A stretch of 23,175 nucleotides of DNA from Streptomyces atroolivaceus (GTDB taxonomy: Bacteria > Actinomycetota > Actinomycetes > Streptomycetales > Streptomycetaceae), in assembly GCF_000717025.1 (NCBI RefSeq), contig NZ_JNXG01000032.1, positions 1 through 23,175 on the forward strand. The letters run 5' to 3'. A program made the position numbers and the translations under genes. The notes under the pieces were generated by a model that was not told where the DNA came from, ran no database searches, and was given only the letters and a program-made list of their open reading frames with translations. This document shows positions 7,295 to 16,052 of this stretch, one piece after another (position 1 is the stretch's first letter; each line of letters opens with the position of its first letter).

Positions 7295-8530
7295 ATGTCA
7301 CGTCCCAGCGCGGTGGGCCTCGCCGCCGGAACCGAGCCGCTGCCCGACTTCCCGCAGCTGCGGCAGTGCCCGTACCAGCCGCCGCCCGGCTACCGCGATC
7401 TGCGCGAGGCCGAGGGCCCGGTGGTGCGCGCCAGGCTGTACGACGGACGTCCCACGTGGGTGGTCCTCGGCCACGCCGTCGCCCGTGAGCTGCTCATCGA
7501 CCCGCGCCTGTCCTCCGACTGGAGCCGGCCTGACTTCCCCTCGCCGAGCCCCCGGCGCAAGGCCATCCAGAAGGCGACGATCCTCGTCGGGATGGACCCG
7601 CCGGAGCACTCCGCCTACCGCCGCAAGCTCATCTCCGCCTTCTCGGTGCGGCGCACCCGTGAGCTGTCCGAGTCGATCCACCGTCGCGCCGGTGAACTCG
7701 TCGACACCATGCTCGAGCAGGGGCCGCCCGCCGAGATCCTCAGCGGTCTCGCGCTGCCGCTCTCCTCGCACACCATCTGCGGCATCCTCGGGGTTCCGTA
7801 CGAGGACCACGGCTACTTCGAGGAGCAGTCGGCCCTGCTGGTGTCGCCCCAGGTCACCGAGGACGACGCCACGGGGGCGCTGATGAACCTGCGCACCTAC
7901 CTGACCGGTCTCGTGGAGCGCAAGGAGAAGGAGTCCGAGCCGGGCGACGGGCTCCTCGACACCCTCGTCCACAGGGACCTGGCCGAAGGCTCGCTCTCCC
8001 GCGACGACGTGATCCGGCTCGGGATCATCCTGCTGATGGCGGGTCACGAGACCACTGCCAGCATGATCACGCTGAGCACGTTCACGCTGTTGCAGAACCC
8101 ACGTCAGCTGGCGGCGTTCCGCGCCGACCCGGCCGGCGCGGGCCTCGCCGTCGAGGAGCTGCTGCGCTACCTCTCCATCGGGGACGTGGCCATGCGGATC
8201 GCCGCCGAGGACATCACCGTCGGCGACGTCGCCATCCGTGCCGGAGACAGCGTCATGCTCTCCACCGCCGAGATCAACCGCGACGCGGAGGTCTTCGACG
8301 ACGCCGACGATCTGGACCTCGCGCGCGGCGCCCGCAACCACTTCGCCTTCGGGTACGGCGTGCATCAGTGCATAGGCCAGAACCTGGCACGCGCCGAGAT
8401 GGAGAGCGCACTCACCCTCCTCTTCTCCCGTATCCCCGGACTGCGCCTGGCCGTCCCTGCCGAACAGGTGGAGATCAAGCCCGCGCAGAGCGGCGTACAG
8501 GGCATCTACGAACTGCCCGTGGCGTGGTGA
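7295..8530 (+). CDS. Cytochrome P450 monooxygenase
   Basis: 411 residues, a typical soluble bacterial class I P450. The C-helix motif is MDPPEHSAYRR (100-110). The I-helix oxygen-activation motif is AGHETT (249-254). The K-helix ExxR is E288-L-L-R291. The heme loop is FGYGVHQCIGQNLAR, with thiolate ligand C359. The catalytic acid/alcohol pair (E251/T253) is intact, so it should be active. AGGAG lies 8 nt before the ATG. The gene overlaps its ferredoxin by GTGA, so the redox partner is co-translated. Abyssomicin-type clusters use a P450/ferredoxin pair for late ether-bridge or hydroxylation chemistry on the spirotetronate. That role is plausible here but not proven by sequence. First gene of a seven-gene plus-strand operon. 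Confidence 0.95.
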   Translation: MSRPSAVGLAAGTEPLPDFPQLRQCPYQPPPGYRDLREAEGPVVRARLYDGRPTWVVLGHAVARELLIDPRLSSDWSRPDFPSPSPRRKAIQKATILVGMDPPEHSAYRRKLISAFSVRRTRELSESIHRRAGELVDTMLEQGPPAEILSGLALPLSSHTICGILGVPYEDHGYFEEQSALLVSPQVTEDDATGALMNLRTYLTGLVERKEKESEPGDGLLDTLVHRDLAEGSLSRDDVIRLGIILLMAGHETTASMITLSTFTLLQNPRQLAAFRADPAGAGLAVEELLRYLSIGDVAMRIAAEDITVGDVAIRAGDSVMLSTAEINRDAEVFDDADDLDLARGARNHFAFGYGVHQCIGQNLARAEMESALTLLFSRIPGLRLAVPAEQVEIKPAQSGVQGIYELPVAW

Positions 8531-8781
8531 GCCCCGTGCAGGTCATCGCCGACACCGACCGCTGCATCGGGGCGGGGCAGTGCGTCCTCACCGCCGGGCA
8601 CCTCTTCGACCAGGACGAGGACGGCATCGTGCAGTTGCTCACCGGCGCTGTCGACACCGAAGGCGACGTGGCGCTGGCCCGACAGGCCGAGCACCTGTGC
8701 CCGGCCGCCGCCCTGAAGATCCAGCCCGTTGCCGGGTACGTCGCCGGGAACGACGCCACCCAGGGACAGCGGGGCGCATGA
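8527..8781 (+). CDS. [3Fe-4S] ferredoxin, P450 redox partner
   Basis: 84-residue small acidic ferredoxin. The cluster ligands are C13, C19 and C58 in CIGAGQC and HLCPAAA. The position of the fourth Cys in 4Fe-4S proteins is Ala16, so this is the 3Fe-4S type that feeds electrons to Streptomyces P450s. The GTG start overlaps the P450 stop (GTGA), and the stop overlaps the next gene's start (ATGA). The length and the residues DEDGIVQLL between ligands are usual for the family. The last 15 residues are a non-conserved tail. No ferredoxin reductase is encoded in the window, so one from elsewhere must be used. Confidence 0.95.
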   Translation: MSPVQVIADTDRCIGAGQCVLTAGHLFDQDEDGIVQLLTGAVDTEGDVALARQAEHLCPAAALKIQPVAGYVAGNDATQGQRGA

Positions 8782-10406
8782 GCCCGCGCAGACATCGCAC
8801 CGTGATCCGTCGGGCCCTGCTGTCGGCGATCGCGCTGGCCTGCGTCGCGACCGGGTGCGGCACCGGGCCCGGCGGCGGGGACGGGCGCGACGGCCGGATC
8901 GTGTACGCGGTCGACACCCAGCCCGACTGCCTCGACCCGCAGATCAGCCCCTACGACGTCACGGCGGCCCTGGGCCGCAACATCTTCGACTCGCTGGTCG
9001 CCATGGACGCCGACGGCCGGATCGGCCCCTGGCTGGCGACGTCCTGGCAGATCTCCCGCGACGGGCGGACGTACACCTTCCGGCTGCGCGAGGGGGTGCG
9101 CTTCCACGACGGCACCGCTCTTGACGCGGCGGCCGTCAAGGCGACCCTCGACCACACCGTCGCGCCGCAGACCAAGTCCCAGTACGCGGCCGGACTGATC
9201 TCCATGTACACGGGCGCGACGGCCGTCGACGCCCGCACCGTGCGGGTGGCGCTGTCCCGTCCGTACGCCCCGCTGCTCCAGGTCCTGTCGACGGCCACGT
9301 TCGGCATCCAGTCACCCACCGCCCTGCGTGCGAACCGCGGGCGGACCTGTCTGAAGCCCGTGGGCAGCGGCCCGTTCGTCTTCGCGGGCTGGGCCCGCAA
9401 CCGGCGGATCGAGCTGGACCGCAACCCGAACTACGCCTGGGCACCCGCCGGCGTGGACCATCAGGGACCCGCGTGGGCCGCCGGGCTCACGGTCGAGTTC
9501 ATACCGGAGGCGGCCTCGCGCTTCGGCGCCCTCAGTTCCGGCCAGGTCGACGTGGCCTCCGCGGTACCGCCCAGCCACACCGGCCGGCTCCGGCACGCCG
9601 ACGGCTTCCGGCTGCTGCGGGCGGACCAGCCCGGCGCGCCGTACACGCTGCTGCTCAACGTCAACCGGGCACCGCTCGACGACGTGAGGGTACGTCGCGC
9701 GTTGCAGCGTTCCGTACGCCTCGACGCGCTGGTGAAGGCGCTGTACTCAGGCGCGTACGACCGCGCCTGGAGCACCCTGACACCCGCGACCACCGGGTAC
9801 GCGGCCACGACCGAGGGCAGCTGGCCGTACGATCCCGACGAGGCGGCGCGCCTCCTCGACGAGGCCGGCTGGACCGGGCGGGACGAGGACGGCTACCGCA
9901 CCAAGGGCGGCACCCGGCTCACGCTGCACTGGCCCTACATGACCAGCCTGATGCGCGATCAGCGCGCTCTGCTCGGCCAGGGGATCCAGGCCGAGGCGAA
10001 ACGTGCGGGCATCGACGTACGCTTCACCGCCCTGGAGCCGGGCGCCTACCTGGAGAAGGCCCTCGGCCGCGACGCCGACATCCTCGCCTTCAGCTGGAAC
10101 CGCGCCGAACCCGACATCATGCGGAGCTACTTCGACTCGGGCCAGACCGGCGACAAGGGCGGCTCCAACGCCTTCGGCATCTCCGACCCCCGGCTGGACG
10201 ACTGGCTCCGTGAGGCCTCCGCCACCCGCGACCCCGCACGGCGCGCGGTCCTGTACGCGCAGGCGCAGTCGAGGGTGAACCAGCAGGTCCTGGCCTTGCC
10301 TGTCTACGCGCCGGCCACTCTCGTCGGGGCGGCCGACCGGGTGCGCGGCGTGACCTTCGACGTCCAGGCCTATCCCCTCTTCCACGACGCCCGGCTGGAG
10401 GACTGA
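8778..10406 (+). CDS. ABC transporter substrate-binding lipoprotein (peptide/nickel family)
   Basis: 542 residues of the SBP_bac_5 (DppA/OppA/NikA) family. The signal peptide has a basic n-region (SPRRHRTVIRR), a hydrophobic core and a lipobox ATGC, giving lipidation at C27. The mature domain shows family landmarks such as CLDPQISPYDVTAALGRNIFDSLV and TYTFRLREGVRFHDGTALDAAAVKATLDH. The protein is anchored on the outer face of the membrane and delivers ligand to the two permeases encoded next. ATGA overlap with the ferredoxin gene. An importer-class binding protein co-transcribed with a P450 is a known oddity of abyssomicin-type clusters. Its ligand (peptide, product, precursor or signal) cannot be deduced from sequence. 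Confidence 0.93.
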   Translation: MSPRRHRTVIRRALLSAIALACVATGCGTGPGGGDGRDGRIVYAVDTQPDCLDPQISPYDVTAALGRNIFDSLVAMDADGRIGPWLATSWQISRDGRTYTFRLREGVRFHDGTALDAAAVKATLDHTVAPQTKSQYAAGLISMYTGATAVDARTVRVALSRPYAPLLQVLSTATFGIQSPTALRANRGRTCLKPVGSGPFVFAGWARNRRIELDRNPNYAWAPAGVDHQGPAWAAGLTVEFIPEAASRFGALSSGQVDVASAVPPSHTGRLRHADGFRLLRADQPGAPYTLLLNVNRAPLDDVRVRRALQRSVRLDALVKALYSGAYDRAWSTLTPATTGYAATTEGSWPYDPDEAARLLDEAGWTGRDEDGYRTKGGTRLTLHWPYMTSLMRDQRALLGQGIQAEAKRAGIDVRFTALEPGAYLEKALGRDADILAFSWNRAEPDIMRSYFDSGQTGDKGGSNAFGISDPRLDDWLREASATRDPARRAVLYAQAQSRVNQQVLALPVYAPATLVGAADRVRGVTFDVQAYPLFHDARLED

Positions 10407-10408
10407 CG

Positions 10409-11341
10409 GTGCTCCCCCTGCGCTGGTTCGCACGTCGGCTGCTGCTGGCCGCGACGGTGGTGTTCGGAGCGGCCAATGCCGTGTTCTTCGCCTTCCGGCT
10501 GCTGCCCGGAGACCCGGTGCGCAGCATGCTCGGCTCCACCAACCCCACGCCCGAACTGGTGGAACAGGTCCGCCACGAGCTCGCCCTGGACGAGCCGCTC
10601 GCCGTCCAGTACGGGCGTTTCATGCGCCGGCTTTTCACCGGCGACCTCGGCGAGTCGTTCCAGCTCCAGCAGCCGGTCGGCGAGGTGATCGGAGATCAGC
10701 TCTGGCCCACGGTCCAGCTCGCCACCGCCGCGTTCGCCCTCGCCCTGCTCGCCGCGGTCACCCTCGCGGTCCTCACCGCGCACCGGCCGCGCGTCCGGCG
10801 GATCGTCTCGACCCTCGAACTCGTCGCCGCCTCCACCCCCGCGTTCTGGACCGGCATGCTCCTTCTCGCGCTCCTGTCCTTCCGGTGGAAGTGGTTCCCG
10901 GCAATGGGCGGTTCGGGCGCCGTCGGGCTGGTACTGCCGGCCGTCACCCTGGCCGCAGGTCTCGTCGGCGTCTTCTCCCAGGTGCTGCGCGAGGAGATGG
11001 AACGCGCCCTGGAGCAGCCGTTCGTGCTCACCGCACGGGCCCGGGGAAGCGGCGAGACCGCGATCAGGCTGCGGCACGCGCTGCGCCACGGTCTGATTCC
11101 CCTCGTCACCCTGGCCGGGTGGGCGATGGGCGCGCTGTTCGGCGGCGCGGTCGTCGTGGAGAGCGTCTTCAGCCGCCAGGGCCTCGGCCAGGTGACGGCG
11201 GGCGCGGTGGCCGGCCGGGACCTGCCCGTGGTGACCGGGATGGTGCTTGTCTCCGCCCTCGCCTTCGCGCTGATCAACCTCGCGGTGGACGTGCTCTACC
11301 GGATCGTCGACCCGCGGATCGACGAGAGGAGTATCGGATGA
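10409..11341 (+). CDS. ABC transporter permease, DppB-type
   Basis: 310-residue integral membrane protein of the BPD_transp_1 family. The N-terminal membrane helix is followed by PGDPVRSMLG and ELVEQVRHELALDEPLAVQYGRFMRRLFTGDLGESF, a hallmark of DppB/OppB permeases. Further membrane segments lie at about 105-125, 135-155, 165-190, 235-260 and 275-295. The EAA-type coupling loop is TARARGSGETAIRLRHALRHGLIPL. The GTG start is 2 nt after the lipoprotein stop, and the stop overlaps the next permease start (ATGA). It forms the membrane channel with the following permease. Confidence 0.93.
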   Translation: MLPLRWFARRLLLAATVVFGAANAVFFAFRLLPGDPVRSMLGSTNPTPELVEQVRHELALDEPLAVQYGRFMRRLFTGDLGESFQLQQPVGEVIGDQLWPTVQLATAAFALALLAAVTLAVLTAHRPRVRRIVSTLELVAASTPAFWTGMLLLALLSFRWKWFPAMGGSGAVGLVLPAVTLAAGLVGVFSQVLREEMERALEQPFVLTARARGSGETAIRLRHALRHGLIPLVTLAGWAMGALFGGAVVVESVFSRQGLGQVTAGAVAGRDLPVVTGMVLVSALAFALINLAVDVLYRIVDPRIDERSIG

Positions 11342-12264
11342 CCGCCTCACAGGCGGGCCCGGCGACCGACGCCACCGGGGCGACCGGACCGACGGGGGCG
11401 ACAGGAATCGCCCCCGTCCCACGGAGCCGCCCCGTACGCGCGGCCCGCCGCGGGCCGCGCGCGGGTCTCGCGCTGGCCGGGGCCGTCGTCGCCGTCGCGG
11501 TTCTGGCCGCCGTCGCCCCGGAACTGCTCGCTCCCCGGCCGCCGGACACCATCGACCCCGTCAACGCCCTGGCCGGGCCCGGCGGCGGGCACTGGCTCGG
11601 CACCGACCAGCTGGGCCGGGACGTGCTCAGCCGGATCGTGCACGGCGCCCGCACCTCACTCCTGATCGGGTTCGGGGCCACGGCGTTCGCCGTTGTCGTG
11701 GGTTCGCTCCTCGGCGTGTTCGCGGCCGCCGCCGGCCGGGCCGTGGACCAGATCCTGATGCGGGCCACCGACATCCTGCTCGCCTTCCCAGGCCTGATGC
11801 TGTCGCTGGTCGTCGTGGCCGTCCTGGGACCGGGCACCGCGAACGCCACGCTGGCCATCGGGGCCTCCCTGCTGCCCGGCTTCCTGCGGCTCGCCCGCGG
11901 CCAGGCGCTGGCCATCCGCGACAGCGACTACGTCCGCGCGGCCGTGGTGATCGGGCGCGGCCGGGGGTCCGTCTTCGTACGGCACCTCCTCCCCAACGCC
12001 GTGCCGCCGCTGCTGGTCCTCGCCACGGTGAACATCGGCAGCGCCGTCATCGCGGGTTCGACCCTCAGCTTCCTCGGCCTCGGCCCGCAGCCGCCCTCGC
12101 CCGAATGGGGCGCCATGCTCGCGGAGGGCCGCGACCACCTGGACACCGCCTGGGCGGCGGCCGTCTTTCCAGGCCTGGCCATCACGGTCACGGTCGTCGC
12201 GGTCACGGTCGTCGGCCGTGCCCTCCAGCGCCGGATCGACGGAAGGGACGGCCATGGGCGTTGA
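11338..12264 (+). CDS. ABC transporter permease, DppC-type
   Basis: 308 residues, second channel subunit. The N-terminus is cytoplasmic and contains a short Gly-X-Y stretch (TGATGPTGATG, about 13-23), then a basic segment and the first membrane helix. The domain landmarks are GGHWLGTDQLGRDVLSRIVHGARTSL, GLMLSLVVVAVLG and the coupling loop DYVRAAVVIGRGRGSVFVRHLLPNAVPPL. PQPPSPEWGAMLAEGR is typical of DppC. AGAGGAG precedes the ATG by 7 nt, and the start overlaps the previous stop (ATGA). The 3' end overlaps the ATPase gene by 11 bp. Confidence 0.93.
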   Translation: MTASQAGPATDATGATGPTGATGIAPVPRSRPVRAARRGPRAGLALAGAVVAVAVLAAVAPELLAPRPPDTIDPVNALAGPGGGHWLGTDQLGRDVLSRIVHGARTSLLIGFGATAFAVVVGSLLGVFAAAAGRAVDQILMRATDILLAFPGLMLSLVVVAVLGPGTANATLAIGASLLPGFLRLARGQALAIRDSDYVRAAVVIGRGRGSVFVRHLLPNAVPPLLVLATVNIGSAVIAGSTLSFLGLGPQPPSPEWGAMLAEGRDHLDTAWAAAVFPGLAITVTVVAVTVVGRALQRRIDGRDGHGR

Positions 12265-13972
12265 CGGATCCCGCGCCGGGGACGCGCTCCTCAGGGTGGA
12301 GGACCTGCGGATCTCCTTCGGCCACGGGCGGCACCGAACAGAGGTCGTCCACGGCGTGGACCTCACCCTGCGGGCCGGCGAGTGCCTGGCGGTGGTCGGC
12401 GAATCCGGATCGGGCAAGACCGTGACGGGCCGGACCCTGGCCGGTCTCACCGGCCCCGGAGCCACCGTCGACGCCCGCAGGCTCGATTTCGACGGTCAGG
12501 ACATGACCGCCGCGGGTGAACGGGAGTGGCGCCGGATCCGGGGCGCCGAGATCGGGCTGGTGCTCCAGGACGCGCTCGTCTCGCTCGATCCGCTGCGCCG
12601 TATCGGTGCGGAGATCGAGGAGGCGCTCGCCAACCACGGCGTCGGTACCCGCCGTGACCGCCCCGGCCGGGCCGTCGAGCTGCTGCGGGAGGTCGCGGTA
12701 CCCGAACCGGAGTGGAGGGCCCGGCAGTTCCCGCACCAGCTCTCCGGCGGACAGCGGCAGCGGGCGCTGATCGCCTCCGCGATCGCCGCCGGGCCGCGCG
12801 TGCTGATCGCCGACGAGCCGACCACCGCACTCGACATGACCGTGCAGGAGCAGATCCTGGACCTGCTCGCGGCCCGCCGGGACGCCGGCACCGCTCTGCT
12901 GCTGATCAGCCACGACCTGGCGGTGGTGGCGCGGCTCGCCGACCGGATCGCCGTGATGCACGACGGCCGTCTCGTGGAGACCGGCCCGACGGAACGGTTG
13001 CTCGCGGCGCCCACGCACCCGTACACACGCCACCTCCTCGACGCGGTTCCGAGCGCCCGGCGGCCCCGCCGGAGCGTCGTCCCGGCCGCCGGCGCGTCGA
13101 CCGCGGCGGGGAACGGGGGTGTGGACCGGACGGACGTGTCGCACGGGCAGGCCACCGGCGCGGTGGTGCTCTCCGTGGAGGGTGTGGGCAAGCGCTTCCC
13201 GGCACCCGGAGGCGGGATCGACGCGTTGAGCGGGGTCTCGTGCACGCTTCGCGCCGGTGAGACGCTCGGTGTGCTCGGCGAGTCGGGTTCCGGCAAGTCG
13301 ACGCTCGCCCAGGTCGTGCTCGGTCTCATGGAGCCGGACGAGGGGGCCGTGAGCCTGCTCGGGCGGCCCTGGTCCGGCCGGGGGGAGCGGTCGCGCGCCG
13401 GGCTGAGGGGGCGGATCCAGCTGGTGCAGCAGGATCCGCTGTCCTCCTTCGACCCGCGCTGGACCGTGGAGCGGATCGTGGCCGAGGCCCTCGGCGCCGG
13501 CGGCCGACGAGCCGCGCGCGGTCACCGGCCCCGGATCACCGAGCTTCTGGGCCTGGTGGGCCTGGGGCCCGAGCTGCTCGACCGCGGTCCGCGCGGACTG
13601 TCCGGCGGCCAGCGGCAGCGGGTGGCGATCGCCCGCGCGCTGGCGCCCGAGCCCGACGTCCTCGTCTGCGACGAGCCGGTCTCCGCCCTGGACGTGTCGG
13701 TCCAGGCCCAGGTGCTCGACGTCTTCGAGCACGTACGCGAACGGCTCGGCGTGGCCATGCTGTTCATCTCGCACGACCTCGGTGTCGTACGCCACGTCAG
13801 TGACCGGGTCGCGGTGATGCGGGCGGGCCGCATCGTCGAGACCGGCCCGGTGGAACGGGTCTTCACCCGCCCCGAACACCCCTGGACGCGACAGTTGCTC
13901 GACGCGCTGCCACGGCCCGGCACTTCCCCAACCTCCCCGGCCGGGCGTTCGATGCCCGGCCACGTCTCCTGA
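12254..13972 (+). CDS. ABC transporter ATPase, DppD-DppF fusion
   Basis: 572 residues with two complete ATP-binding domains in one chain. Domain 1 has Walker A GESGSGKT (49-56), Q-loop LVLQD, signature LSGGQRQRA (163-171), Walker B VLIADEP and switch His in LLISHDL. Domain 2, from about residue 310, has Walker A GESGSGKS, Q-loop LVQQD, signature LSGGQRQRV, Walker B VLVCDEP and FISHDLG. Each domain ends with the oligopeptide-transporter C-terminal motif (THPYTRHLLDAVP, EHPWTRQLLDALP). All catalytic elements are intact in both halves. The start ATG at 12254 has GGAAGGG upstream. Together with the lipoprotein and two permeases it completes the transporter. Confidence 0.95.
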   Translation: MGVDGSRAGDALLRVEDLRISFGHGRHRTEVVHGVDLTLRAGECLAVVGESGSGKTVTGRTLAGLTGPGATVDARRLDFDGQDMTAAGEREWRRIRGAEIGLVLQDALVSLDPLRRIGAEIEEALANHGVGTRRDRPGRAVELLREVAVPEPEWRARQFPHQLSGGQRQRALIASAIAAGPRVLIADEPTTALDMTVQEQILDLLAARRDAGTALLLISHDLAVVARLADRIAVMHDGRLVETGPTERLLAAPTHPYTRHLLDAVPSARRPRRSVVPAAGASTAAGNGGVDRTDVSHGQATGAVVLSVEGVGKRFPAPGGGIDALSGVSCTLRAGETLGVLGESGSGKSTLAQVVLGLMEPDEGAVSLLGRPWSGRGERSRAGLRGRIQLVQQDPLSSFDPRWTVERIVAEALGAGGRRAARGHRPRITELLGLVGLGPELLDRGPRGLSGGQRQRVAIARALAPEPDVLVCDEPVSALDVSVQAQVLDVFEHVRERLGVAMLFISHDLGVVRHVSDRVAVMRAGRIVETGPVERVFTRPEHPWTRQLLDALPRPGTSPTSPAGRSMPGHVS

Positions 13973-13986
13973 TGGTGAGTCGCCAC

Positions 13987-15051
13987 ATGAACGACACTGC
14001 TGGATTCCGTCTGTCCGTCCTGGACACGGTGCCCGTCTGGAACGGGGTCCCGGCCGCCCGGTCACTGCGGGACCTGCTGGAACTGGCCCCGGCGGTGGAG
14101 GCGCTCGGCTACCACCGCTACTGGCTGGCCGAGCACCACAACATGCCGGCGTTCGGCACCTCGACGCCGCCGGTCCTGATCGGCCAGCTGGCCGGCGTCA
14201 CCTCGACTCTGCGGGTCGGCTCGGGCGGCGTCATGCTGCCCAACCACGTGCCGTACGTGGTGGCCGAGCAGTTCGCCACCCTCGACGTCTTCCACCCGGG
14301 CCGGATCGACCTCGGCATCGGCCGCGCCCCGGGCGGCGAGCCGGCGACCGCCCGGGCGTTGCGGCGCACCGGTGACGCGGCCCACGAGGGCGCCTTCGGG
14401 GAGCAGTTGGCCGAGCTGATCGGTTACCTCACGCCCTCCGGTACGGACGCCCGGCCGCCGGTCGCGGTCTGTCCGCCGCCGGAACGCCCGCTGCCGGTCT
14501 GGCTGCTCGGGACGAGCGCCTCCAGCGCCTCGCTCGCGGCCCGACTGGGGCTGCCGTACGCGTTCGCCCACCACCTCAACCCGTCCGGTACGGAGGCCGC
14601 TGTGGCGCGCTACCGGGAGGAGTTCCGCCCCTCAGCGCGTCTGGAGAGGCCTTACGTGGCGGTGTCGGCCCAGGTGGTGGTGGCCGACACGGACCAGGAG
14701 GCCGAGTACCAGGCAGGGCCGATCAAGGTGGCGCACGTGGAGGGACGGGTCAATCCGCTGACCCTCTTCCGTACTCCCGACCAGGCGGCCGAGTACAAGC
14801 TGACAGAGGGGCAGCAGCAGTTCCTGGACAACCATTTCGCACCGCAGATCGTGGGCGGGGCGGAGACGGCACGCCGGCGTCTGGCCGATTTCCGGGCCCG
14901 GACGGGCGCGGACGAGCTGCTGGCGACGGCGCCCGTCTTCGGCCTGGAGGCCAGGGTCCGGACGTTCCGGCTGCTGGCCGAGGCGGTGGATCAGCCGGCG
15001 GCGGCCGCCGCGGGAGCCCTCAGCCCGGCCAGCTCGGCGAGCAGCTCGTAG
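13987..15051 (+). CDS. Luciferase-like FMN monooxygenase, MsnO8-type, copy 1
   Basis: 354 residues, LLM group 1 (MsnO8-like). The N-terminal core LSVLDTVPVWNG, YHRYWLAEHHNMPAFGTSTPPVLIGQLA and LGIGRAPGGEPATARALRR is diagnostic. These are FMNH2-dependent flavin users served by a separate reductase, and one is encoded at 16924-17481. The ATG at 13987 aligns exactly with the start of the convergent paralogue and has GGTGAG upstream. An alternative ATG at 13972, overlapping the ATPase stop (TGATG), would add MVSRH. Last gene of the P450/ABC operon. Its final 61 bp overlap the 3' end of the paralogue on the opposite strand. Likely role: hydroxylation or Baeyer-Villiger-type oxidation of the polyketide; substrate unknown. 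Confidence 0.9.
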   Translation: MNDTAGFRLSVLDTVPVWNGVPAARSLRDLLELAPAVEALGYHRYWLAEHHNMPAFGTSTPPVLIGQLAGVTSTLRVGSGGVMLPNHVPYVVAEQFATLDVFHPGRIDLGIGRAPGGEPATARALRRTGDAAHEGAFGEQLAELIGYLTPSGTDARPPVAVCPPPERPLPVWLLGTSASSASLAARLGLPYAFAHHLNPSGTEAAVARYREEFRPSARLERPYVAVSAQVVVADTDQEAEYQAGPIKVAHVEGRVNPLTLFRTPDQAAEYKLTEGQQQFLDNHFAPQIVGGAETARRRLADFRARTGADELLATAPVFGLEARVRTFRLLAEAVDQPAAAAAGALSPASSASSS

Positions 15052-16046
15052 GACCGTACGCGCTCGTCGTGGTCCTGCACCACGCTGAGCATCATCAGTT
15101 CGTCGGCGCCGGTGGCCTTGGTGAGTTCGGTGATCCGCTGCCGCACGGTCTCCGGCCCGCCGAAGATCTGGGGGTCGTACATCTGGTCGACCACCGCCCG
15201 CTCCTCCGGCGCGCAGGAGAAGCGGGCGGCCTCCTCGGCCGGCGGGAAGTAGGGGTTCTGGCCCCGCAACGACTGGACGGTGATCATTCGCAACGGCGCG
15301 CTCAGCAGCTCACCCCGGGCGTCGTCTTCGGCCACAGCGCCGAACGCGGCGATCATCGCGTACGGCTCGGCAAGGTGCTCGGAGGGCCGGAACTCGGAGC
15401 GGTAGGCGTCCAGGGCGGCCAGGGTGCCGTGCGGGGCGAAGTGGTGGGCGTACGCGAACGGCAGCCCCAGGGCGGCGGCGAGCTGCGCGCTGTAACCGCT
15501 GGAGCCGAGCAGCCAGACCGGAACGGCCGTCTCGGCCGCCGGGACGGCCGAGACGGCCCCGCGCCCGGAAGCGGAGCCGTGCGCGGCGCCCGTGGGTGGC
15601 GCGAAGTACTGCACCAGCTCCTTGATCTGCGCGGGGAAGTCGGTTCCACCGAGCGGGCCGGCCTGGCGGCGCAGGGCCCTGGCCGTGAGGGGGTCGGTGC
15701 CGGGGGCACGGCCGATGCCGAGGTCGACCCGGCCCGGGTGCAGGGCGGCCAGGGTGCCGAACTGCTCGGCCACGACGAGCGGCGGGTGGTTGGGCAGCAT
15801 GACGCCGCCGGCCCCGACACGCAGGTGTGTGGTGGCGGCGGCGATCTGCCCGGCGAGGATCGCCGGTGACGAGGTCGACAGCGACGGCATGTTGTGGTGC
15901 TCGGCCAGCCAGAAGCGGTGGTAGCCGAGCCGGTCCACCGCGCGGGCCAGACGGATGGTGTTGCGCAGGGACTCGGTCGCCGTCGACCCCCGCCACACGG
16001 GCGCGGTGTCCAGGACCGACAGGCTGATACCCAGTTCAGTGGTCAT
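14991..16046 (-). CDS. Luciferase-like FMN monooxygenase, MsnO8-type, copy 2
   Basis: 351 residues, clearly paralogous to the convergent neighbour. It has the same LSVLDTAPVW opening, WLAEHHNMPS, VGAGGVMLPNHPPLVVAEQFGTL and LGIGRAPGTDPLTARALRR. The two are separately regulated: this gene has its own promoter (-35 16076-16081, -10 16053-16058) with a perfect 15-bp palindrome in the spacer. Only 6 nt separate the -10 element from the ATG, and there is no ribosome-binding site, so the mRNA is probably leaderless. It should use FMNH2 from the nearby flavin reductase. In abyssomicin-type clusters luciferase-like enzymes with a reductase partner perform late oxidations. A heterodimer with copy 1, as in LuxAB, is possible but speculative. 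Confidence 0.92.
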   Translation of the reverse strand: MTTELGISLSVLDTAPVWRGSTATESLRNTIRLARAVDRLGYHRFWLAEHHNMPSLSTSSPAILAGQIAAATTHLRVGAGGVMLPNHPPLVVAEQFGTLAALHPGRVDLGIGRAPGTDPLTARALRRQAGPLGGTDFPAQIKELVQYFAPPTGAAHGSASGRGAVSAVPAAETAVPVWLLGSSGYSAQLAAALGLPFAYAHHFAPHGTLAALDAYRSEFRPSEHLAEPYAMIAAFGAVAEDDARGELLSAPLRMITVQSLRGQNPYFPPAEEAARFSCAPEERAVVDQMYDPQIFGGPETVRQRITELTKATGADELMMLSVVQDHDERVRSYELLAELAGLRAPAAAAAG

Positions 16047-16052
16047 GGAGCG

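Noticed and set aside
7143..7301. N-terminal extension of the E2-type acyltransferase
   Set aside because: The extra residues come from the intergenic regulatory region and the start of the P450 gene; ATG at 7142 has its own ribosome site.
12203..14065. 620-residue minus-strand open frame
   Set aside because: Antisense to the double-ATPase gene, whose motifs are complete; the antisense protein has no recognisable fold.
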